This document shows positions 7,461 to 12,273 of a stretch of 14,291 bases of DNA, piece by piece. Where the stretch lies: positions 1 to 14,291 of the forward strand of contig JADGRG010000042.1 of NCBI GenBank assembly GCA_017881145.1, given 5' to 3'. Position numbers and translations under genes: made by a program. Under the pieces are notes generated by a model, which had not been told where the DNA came from, did not search any database, and saw only the letters and a list, made by a program, of their open reading frames with translations. This stretch comes from Sandaracinaceae bacterium (GTDB lineage: Bacteria > Myxococcota_A > Polyangia > Polyangiales > JAFGIB01). The stretch's first letter is position 1. Each line of letters begins with the position of its first letter.

Positions 7461-7502
7461 AGTTGACTGGTTTGGTCTTTCTGCGAAGAAGCACGCCGCG
7501 GA

Positions 7503-8864
7503 GTGCCCGAAACCGACATGCGCATCCCCGACCGACTCACGTCCTTGGCTGACGAAGGCATCATCCAGGAGGTGGTGCGTCCCTTGATGAGCGGTAAGGA
7601 GGCGCAGGTCTATCTCGTGCTCTCGGGCGGCGAAGAACGAGTCGCCAAGGTCTACAAGGAGTCGCAGGATCGCAGCTTCAAGCAGCGTTCCGAGTACACC
7701 GAAGGCCGCAAGGTGCGTAACAGCCGCGATCAGCGCGCCATGGGCAAGCACTCGCGTCACGGTCGCGAGCAGGACGAGGCCGCCTGGCGGTCCGCCGAGG
7801 TGGACATGATCTACCGCCTGCGCGCTGCCGGCGTGCGCGTGCCCGTGCCGTACCACTTCGTCGACGGCGTGTTGATCATGGAGTTGGTGAAGGATGCCGA
7901 GGGCCAGCCCGCGCCGCGCTTGGGCGACCTGCACTTGGAAGCAGACGCTGCCAGGCAGATCTACGATCACTTGCTCCGCGAAGTGGTGCGCATGCTCTGC
8001 GCGGGCGTCGTGCACGGCGACTTGTCGGATTTCAACGTGTTGGTGGGACCAGACGGTCCGGTGATCATCGATTTCCCGCAAGCGGTGAACGCGTCCAGCA
8101 ACCAGAACGCCCGCAAGCTCTTGCTGCGCGACGTCGACAACCTGCACCGATTCTATGCACCCTTCGCGCCCTCTTCTCGAGGCCGACAGCCACCTCCCTA
8201 CGCGCAGGAGATGTGGCAGCTCTACCAGTGCGGCGAGCTAACGCCAGATACGAAGCTGAGCGGCCGCTATCGCGCCTCCGACAAGCAGGCCAATACCGAC
8301 GACTTGCTGGCGCTGGTGGCCGACGCCGAGCGCGACGAACGGAAGCGTCGCGAGAAGCTCGGCCTGAGCATGCGTGGCACGTCCAACCAGCCAGCGCTGC
8401 CGCCATCCGCTGCCACGCGCAACGGGCCCGGCCGGCAGAACGTGCAACGCGCCCAGCAAGCCGGCCCCAACCGGCAGAACGTGCAACGTGCGGAACAGAG
8501 CGGCCCCAACCGGCAGAACGTGCAACGTGCGGAGCAGAGCGGCCCCAACCGGCAGGACCCTCAGCGTGCGCAGCGCAAAGGGCCGGACCGGCAGCGTGAG
8601 CAGCCTCGTCCGCCGCGCCCGAACCCGCATCGAGGCACAGCTCAAACGGCGGCACACGCAGACCCCAAGGCGTCGGACACGCGCAGCACGCCCGTTAGCT
8701 ATCGATGGCGAAGCGCGCCCGCGCCCGTAGCGGTGGAGCACACACGCAAGCGCGAGGCCGCGCCGCGGGACACTGCGACTCGAGACGATGATGCTCGGCG
8801 CGACGCGTCCAGCTCTCTGCCACGCAACCTGCCGAGAGCGACCACGCGATTTCGCACACCGTGA
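7503..8864 (+). CDS. RIO1-type atypical protein kinase with long repeat-bearing tail
   Basis: A 453-residue protein from GTG 7503; ATG 7518 (five residues shorter) is equally possible because GGAG lies at 7500-7503. The kinase domain covers about residues 20-260. Visible landmarks: P-loop-like SGKEAQVYLV at 30-39, ATP-anchoring Lys49 in VAKVYKE, RIO-typical basic stretch SFKQRSEYTEGRKVRNSRD, hinge LIMELVKD, catalytic HGDLSDFN at 171-178 (Asp173, Asn178) and metal-binding IIDFPQ (Asp190). These are signatures of RIO1 kinases, which in eukaryotes and archaea act in small-subunit maturation; the bacterial substrate is not known to me. From about residue 290 the protein is low-complexity, rich in Arg, Gln, Pro, Asn and Ala, with four full 13-residue repeats and a partial fifth, then a basic end. 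The tail is probably disordered and may bind RNA or acidic partners. No operon partner: the flanking gaps are 229 and 188 nt. Confidence 0.92.
   Translation: MPETDMRIPDRLTSLADEGIIQEVVRPLMSGKEAQVYLVLSGGEERVAKVYKESQDRSFKQRSEYTEGRKVRNSRDQRAMGKHSRHGREQDEAAWRSAEVDMIYRLRAAGVRVPVPYHFVDGVLIMELVKDAEGQPAPRLGDLHLEADAARQIYDHLLREVVRMLCAGVVHGDLSDFNVLVGPDGPVIIDFPQAVNASSNQNARKLLLRDVDNLHRFYAPFAPSSRGRQPPPYAQEMWQLYQCGELTPDTKLSGRYRASDKQANTDDLLALVADAERDERKRREKLGLSMRGTSNQPALPPSAATRNGPGRQNVQRAQQAGPNRQNVQRAEQSGPNRQNVQRAEQSGPNRQDPQRAQRKGPDRQREQPRPPRPNPHRGTAQTAAHADPKASDTRSTPVSYRWRSAPAPVAVEHTRKREAAPRDTATRDDDARRDASSSLPRNLPRATTRFRTP
8424..8603 (+). repeat. 39-bp tandem repeat (13-residue units) inside the RIO1 kinase gene
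   Basis: Four full in-frame 39-bp units begin at 8424, 8463, 8502 and 8541, and a partial fifth begins at 8580. They encode variants of GPNRQNVQRAEQS; units two and three are identical in protein sequence and nearly so in DNA, and the outer ones have diverged (GPGRQ at the start, GPNRQDPQRAQRK and GPDRQREQ at the end). The pattern suggests recent internal duplication of a middle unit. Copy number may vary between strains. The same repeat makes long false reading frames on the opposite strand. Confidence 0.9.
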
Positions 8865-9052
8865 GGTCACGCAAGCTCGCCTGCAACGCGCTGCCACCTT
8901 CGAGGTTGCTCTGCTCGCAGGGCGCCTGGCACTGACGCGCGGTGCTCGTCGTCACGGCTGCCGTGTCTATACAAGAAGTACCCGCTCTTGTGTGACGCGT
9001 TACTTGTTCCGTCGCACTTGATGCCACCTTGGTGCCTGCGCGGCGGCCGACC
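8865..9052. other. Intergenic gap between RIO1 kinase and diguanylate cyclase
   Basis: 188 nt with no supported gene. A tataca at 8968-8973 could be a -10 element for the cyclase, but no matching -35 lies 16-18 nt upstream. Reading frames across it are continuations of neighbouring shadows. Confidence 0.3.
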
Positions 9053-9850
9053 ATGAAATCCGAAAGGCTCGACTCCGACTTGCCAGCATCGCGACGCTTG
9101 CTTTACGTGCTCGCCGGCATCGGACTGGCCGCTGGCGCGCCGCTGGGCCTCTTGGTCCTGCGCGCCCTCGTAGCAGGCAATCGGCTCACGCTCGCTTGGG
9201 TGGAGCACGAGTTCGTCGCCGACCCAGTGCTCTACCTCTACCAAGGACTGGCCACCGCAGCCGTGTTTGGCGCGGCGGCGTTCGTGCTCGGGCGCTTCGA
9301 AGAGCACTTGGAACGCTTGTCGGCGCAGGACCCGCTGACCGAGCTGATGAACCGTCGCAGCTTCAGTCACTTGGTCGATGCCGAGATCGCTCGCGCGGTG
9401 CGCTACCACAAACCACTCTCGTTCCTGTTGATCGATGTGGACGACTTCAAGCACATCAACGACAGCTACGGACACACCGCCGGGGACACCGCACTGCGCG
9501 GTATCGCCGACTGCCTGCGCGCGAGCTGCCGCAGCAGCGACACGCCCGCACGCTACGGTGGCGACGAGTTTGCCGTGCTGCTCACAGACACCAACCTAGA
9601 AGACGCCGAACGCTTCGCGGAGCGCCTCCTTTCGCTGATGCGTCGCGCAACGCCCTACGCGCCAGGCGTGAAGCCACCGACGCTCTCGATCGGCATCGCC
9701 GCGTTGCAGGACACCGACCCCGCCGAGGCACGCCAACTCGTACGCCGTGCCGACGGTGCACTCTACGCAGCCAAGTGCGAAGGTCGCGATCGCGTCAGCG
9801 TCGCTGCGCCGCCGCGCGTCGCACCGTCCTCCATCAGCCGCAGCGCGTGA
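9053..9850 (+). CDS. Membrane-anchored diguanylate cyclase (GGDEF) with I-site
   Basis: 265 residues from ATG 9053; TTG 9029 and GTG 9032 would add up to eight residues, and no candidate has a strong ribosome binding site. Two hydrophobic segments (about 17-37 and 62-80) flank a short loop of about 24 residues, so there is almost no extracytoplasmic sensor domain. The GGDEF domain starts at DPLTELMNRRSF (about 93) and has LLIDVDDFKHIND with metal-binding Asp128, the intact catalytic GGDEF at 169-173, and RSSD at 160-163, exactly five residues before it: the inhibitory I-site that binds product. It should make cyclic di-GMP from two GTP at the inner membrane face and be feedback inhibited. Signal input through such a small membrane part may be lipid, partner or dimer driven. 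It converges on the next gene with a 38-nt gap. Confidence 0.93.
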   Translation: MKSERLDSDLPASRRLLYVLAGIGLAAGAPLGLLVLRALVAGNRLTLAWVEHEFVADPVLYLYQGLATAAVFGAAAFVLGRFEEHLERLSAQDPLTELMNRRSFSHLVDAEIARAVRYHKPLSFLLIDVDDFKHINDSYGHTAGDTALRGIADCLRASCRSSDTPARYGGDEFAVLLTDTNLEDAERFAERLLSLMRRATPYAPGVKPPTLSIGIAALQDTDPAEARQLVRRADGALYAAKCEGRDRVSVAAPPRVAPSSISRSA

Positions 9851-9888
9851 GGGTCAGCCCGTCCATGCATCCGCGTGTAGAGCTGAGC

Positions 9889-10332
9889 TCAAGCGGCCTG
9901 CAGGTTCGTAGAGAGCGGACCGAAGACCACGCGTGGGTGAGTCGACCTGCTTGCGACGCCCTCATCGAACGCGGCAGCGATGGCCCGCATGCCGATCAGC
10001 GACGGGCCTTGCGTCGCACCTGCGTCGAGCAGCAACTGCGGCGGCAAGGCGCGGCGCGCGTACCGCGCCAAGATCCCACGAATCATCTGCGCCCGTGCAG
10101 CAAGTGCCGGACCGTCCCAACGCGAACCCCCGATCAACACGACCCGGCAGAGTTGCCCCGCATGCTGAGCCAGCCTCTCTAGCCGTTCCTTCACCCGGGA
10201 GAAGAAGACGCTCTGCGACTCCTCGATGTGCTGCACAACCAAGATCAGCTCGTGCTGAGGCTTGCGTGAGGCCCGTGCCCACTCGACCCAGCGCGAATCG
10301 CTCTCCGCAATCAGAACCGTCGTCTGCGTCAT
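9889..10332 (-). CDS. Conserved-looking hypothetical protein, 147 residues
   Basis: The start at ATG 10332 is well supported by GGGAGAG with the core 7 nt upstream; the frame stays open upstream to 10443, but that part lacks a ribosome binding site and looks non-coding. The protein is soluble, without signal peptide or membrane segment. It begins with a strand-like TTVLIAESDSRWVEW, has a charged helix (SVFFSRVKERLERLAQH), a second strand-plus-turn RVVLIGGSRWDGPALAARAQMI, and an Ala-rich third part ending in HPRVVFGPL. This alternating pattern suggests a small alpha/beta fold of the Rossmann-like or universal-stress/eRF1-domain kind, but I do not recognise a family. It lies tail to tail with the diguanylate cyclase and alone on its strand, with 300 nt of gene-free DNA upstream. 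Coding status rests on the start site, convergent layout and codon pattern. Confidence 0.72.
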   Translation of the reverse strand: MTQTTVLIAESDSRWVEWARASRKPQHELILVVQHIEESQSVFFSRVKERLERLAQHAGQLCRVVLIGGSRWDGPALAARAQMIRGILARYARRALPPQLLLDAGATQGPSLIGMRAIAAAFDEGVASRSTHPRVVFGPLSTNLQAA

Positions 10333-10633
10333 GGCGTCTCTCCCGTTTTCATCTGCGCGACGGACGACGCTAATGCAGGCTTCGTGCCACATCACCCCGA
10401 CTAGAGATCCAGGGCCGGGAGCCAGCCGGCGCGCAAGACACACGCGTCGCCAGCCAAATCGCCCCGGACATTCTGAACGAGCGAGCGTCCTCGCCCCGTA
10501 TCCAACACGATAGCGGGCTAGCTCACGTCGTCCAAGGCGCGGGCTTTCCCGCGGCGCCGTGGGTTCTCACCTCGAAGTCGCGGCCCAGCGCTGCGGGTGC
10601 GTCTCCTGCTCAGAGCACGCCAGCGCCTGGAAC
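10333..10633. other. Gene-free stretch upstream of the hypothetical gene
   Basis: About 300 nt with no supported gene. It should include the promoter for the minus-strand 147-residue gene, but no clear -35/-10 pair stands out. An imperfect GC hairpin lies near 10536-10558 (ggcgcggg, loop cttt, cccgcg with a bulge, gcgcc). It sits downstream of the serpin relic stop on the minus strand and could be that lost gene's terminator or a chance GC fold. Confidence 0.35.
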
Positions 10634-10753
10634 TCAGGGCGTCGCCGGATCGATGAGCTGGCCGAGGAAGAGGATCTCGCCGGTGGGCTTGTCGTGGATG
10701 AGGAAGATGAAGGGTCGGTCCAGCGTGAGCTCTGCGCTCGGCGGCAATGACAC
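10634..10753 (-). pseudogene. C-terminal stub of a serpin (protease inhibitor) gene
   Basis: On the minus strand the 39 residues before the TGA at 10634-10636 read SLPPSAELTLDRPFIFLIHD then KPTGEILFLGQLIDP. This is the conserved serpin C-terminus (DRPFxFLIxxxxTGxILFxGxxxxP), the last two strands of the fold that follow the reactive-centre loop. Upstream there is no full serpin: the same frame becomes Arg/Cys-rich and runs antisense to the small gene at 10947. In another minus-strand frame, right beside it (about 10750-10790), IAFKASWLRQ resembles the serpin NAIYFKGxW motif, which would fit a gene that lost about 200 internal codons plus its 5' part. The fragment cannot fold or inhibit. The C-terminal match is strong; the FKASW match is weak. 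Confidence 0.62.
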
Positions 10754-10934
10754 CTTGCCGAAGCCAGCTCGCCTTGAATGCGATTCGATCACGAGGATAC
10801 GCACCAAGTGCACGATGTCAGCTCGCGACGGCGGCGCGCCGCTCCCCGGACGGGTGCAGCGCCGTCGCCGCGTGCACGCAATGCTTGCTATTTGCCGGTG
10901 CAGCGCCTCAAGCTGACTACCGGTGTTTTCACCG

Positions 10935-10940
10935 AGGAGG
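10935..10940 (+). promoter_or_regulatory. Perfect Shine-Dalgarno AGGAGG for the 44-residue small gene
   Basis: AGGAGG lies 6 nt before ATG 10947, the ideal spacing, and directly after a small hairpin (cggtg 10921-10925, tttt loop, caccg 10930-10934). This is the strongest ribosome binding site seen in the window and is the main support for the small gene. The hairpin next to it could tune access to the site. Confidence 0.8.
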
Positions 10941-10946
10941 TACTCG

Positions 10947-11081
10947 ATGGGCGACAAGTCACCGAAGTCGAAGCAGCGCACCCAAGACCAGAAGCAAGCG
11001 GTCAAGACGCAGGACGCCAGCAAGGCGAAGAACAAGCAGTCTGCGCAGGGTGCGCAGGCCGTGGCCAAGGGCAAGAAGTAG
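10947..11081 (+). CDS. Small Lys/Gln-rich basic protein, 44 residues (MGDKSPKSK type)
   Basis: ATG 10947 to TAG 11079-11081. The protein begins MGDKSPKSKQRTQDQKQ and ends with QAVAKGKK; Lys, Gln and Ala make up more than half of it, and it has no Cys, Trp, Phe, Leu or Ile. It should be disordered, highly soluble and positively charged, and could bind nucleic acid. I recall small unannotated proteins with the same MGDKSPKSK opening in other bacteria, which would make it a conserved family of unknown function; that is from memory and not verified here. It is preceded by a perfect AGGAGG and followed by a 12-bp palindrome (11085-11096). It is convergent with the acyltransferase gene. Its shortness means automatic annotation would often miss it. 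Confidence 0.8.
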   Translation: MGDKSPKSKQRTQDQKQAVKTQDASKAKNKQSAQGAQAVAKGKK

Positions 11082-11100
11082 AGAGCGCCGCGGCGCGGAG

Positions 11101-11128
11101 CGCGGTGAGCGTGTAGCTCGCTCCCGCG
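11101..11128. terminator. Bulged 9-bp hairpin between convergent genes
   Basis: The arms cgcgg (11101-11105) with gagc (11107-11110), and gctc (11120-11123) with ccgcg (11124-11128), pair with one bulged T at 11106 and a 9-nt loop. A 12-bp perfect palindrome, gcgccgcggcgc, lies just left at 11085-11096. The position between convergent stops (11081 and 11183) fits a shared terminator, but neither side has a T tract, so the call is weak. Confidence 0.3.
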
Positions 11129-11182
11129 TTCCAGCATCTCCACCCAGCGCTCACGCGCCAGCTGCGTCCGAGCGCGTGCTCT

Positions 11183-12238
11183 TCAGCCGTCCTGCTCACG
11201 CACCAAGAGCGCACGCCCGTCGCGGATCTCTACGCGGCCGACACGCCGCGCCGGGTTTCCCGCGAGGAAGCTGTGGCTGGGGAACTCGCCTTGCACGAAG
11301 CTGCCCGCAGCAACGAAGCTGTGGTCGCCCAACGCGCTGCCAGGGCCGACGATGCAGAGCGGTGACAAGAAGCAGCAGCGGCCGATGCTCGTGGGACGCG
11401 TGAAGGTCGGGGCCTGGCCGCCGGTGAGAGTGCGCTCGATGGTGTTGTGCGTGTACACGTGGCAGCCGCTGCCGATCGAAGTGTAATCACCGATGGTCAA
11501 CGGCGAGTGCGCGCCATCTAAGATTGTGTAAGGCCCGACCCAGCACTGCTTACCCATCTGCACGTCCCCGAGGATCAGGCATTCGTCGAACACGGAGGTG
11601 CCCCCACCGAAGCCGTATTCGCGCGCCAGATCCCAGCGGTCGTGCAGTAGCGTGCCCAGCGGAACGTGCCGCTGATACTTGGTCTTGAGTCGCTTGCGCA
11701 GTGCGGTGAGGTGCTCTTGCAGCCGGAGATGAGAGCCCTCGGCGAGCACGGCGTCCCAGTCGAAGCTGGGGTCGAGCGTTTCACCGAGAAAACGCTGCGT
11801 GCTCTTGGCGCCTGCGCTCACCGCTGCCTGCCGCCCGCCGCTGCGAAGAGCGACCTCTCGTTCCACATCGATCACTCGCACCACGGGCAGCTTGGGAAAG
11901 TCCGATTCGGTGAGGCCGTGGAGCTGCATCAGCGCCCGCGCCTTGTGCGAGATCGTGATACCGCTCAGGACGGCAACCGCGGCGGCGGTCACCGCGCGCG
12001 GAGTGTCGCTGATGGCGGCGAGCCCAGCTCCGATCTCTACACGCTGACCCGGTGCTGCGAGCGGAGTGAAGAAACCGTCGCGATGCGCCTCGATCACGAT
12101 CGCAGCCTTACTGGTTTCGATCTCCACCACGGGCTCGCCGCGCGCCACGCGTGCACCCTGCGCAACCAGCCAGCGCACGACCTTCACGGTGTCGTCGCTC
12201 GCGCCCTCGCGTGGGGCTTTCAGTAGCTCCTGGTCCAT
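11183..12238 (-). CDS. Lipoyl/E2-like protein fused to a hexapeptide (LbH) acyltransferase
   Basis: 351 residues from ATG 12238 (GGGAG about 14 nt upstream), or 363 from ATG 12274, whose A is the last base of the E1 stop codon. Domain order: a lipoyl domain (about 1-80) with EIETSKAAIVIEAHRDG, in which Lys44 is the expected lipoylation site; a region about 93-129 (ISHKARALMQLHGL, then VVRVIDVERE) resembling the E2 peripheral subunit-binding domain; a helical linker (LRKRLKTKYQRHVPLG); and a left-handed beta-helix from about 214 to 334 with repeated hexapeptides (LILGDVQMGKQCWVGPYTI, LTIGDYTSIGSG), candidate catalytic His264 in VYTHNT, and the closing GNPARRVGRV. The normal E2 catalytic domain (HxxxDG) is absent. 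LbH enzymes usually acylate sugars or amines from acyl-CoA; here a tethered lipoyl arm may supply the acyl group. It forms an operon with the E1 gene. Domains are secure; the reaction is inferred. Confidence 0.88.
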   Translation of the reverse strand: MDQELLKAPREGASDDTVKVVRWLVAQGARVARGEPVVEIETSKAAIVIEAHRDGFFTPLAAPGQRVEIGAGLAAISDTPRAVTAAAVAVLSGITISHKARALMQLHGLTESDFPKLPVVRVIDVEREVALRSGGRQAAVSAGAKSTQRFLGETLDPSFDWDAVLAEGSHLRLQEHLTALRKRLKTKYQRHVPLGTLLHDRWDLAREYGFGGGTSVFDECLILGDVQMGKQCWVGPYTILDGAHSPLTIGDYTSIGSGCHVYTHNTIERTLTGGQAPTFTRPTSIGRCCFLSPLCIVGPGSALGDHSFVAAGSFVQGEFPSHSFLAGNPARRVGRVEIRDGRALLVREQDG

Positions 12239-12273
12239 GGACGTTTCTGGCTCTCCCGTTGGACGATCGCACA

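Noticed and set aside
7316..7587. Small plus-strand frame starting MTETTENSRT before the RIO1 gene
   Set aside because: It has no ribosome binding site, runs into the kinase gene in a different frame and has shadow-like composition.
7344..8147. Long minus-strand open frame opposite the RIO1 kinase
   Set aside because: It mirrors the kinase codons with His/Val/Leu-rich nonsense and no domain; a shadow.
8238..8897. Repeat-containing minus-strand frames opposite the kinase tail
   Set aside because: The Cys/Leu-Pro repeats are just the complement of the 39-bp repeat of the real gene.
9196..10182. Long Arg-rich plus-strand frame across the diguanylate cyclase
   Set aside because: It is a +1-type shadow of the GGDEF gene and then of the antisense gene, with Arg content typical of GC-rich off-frames.
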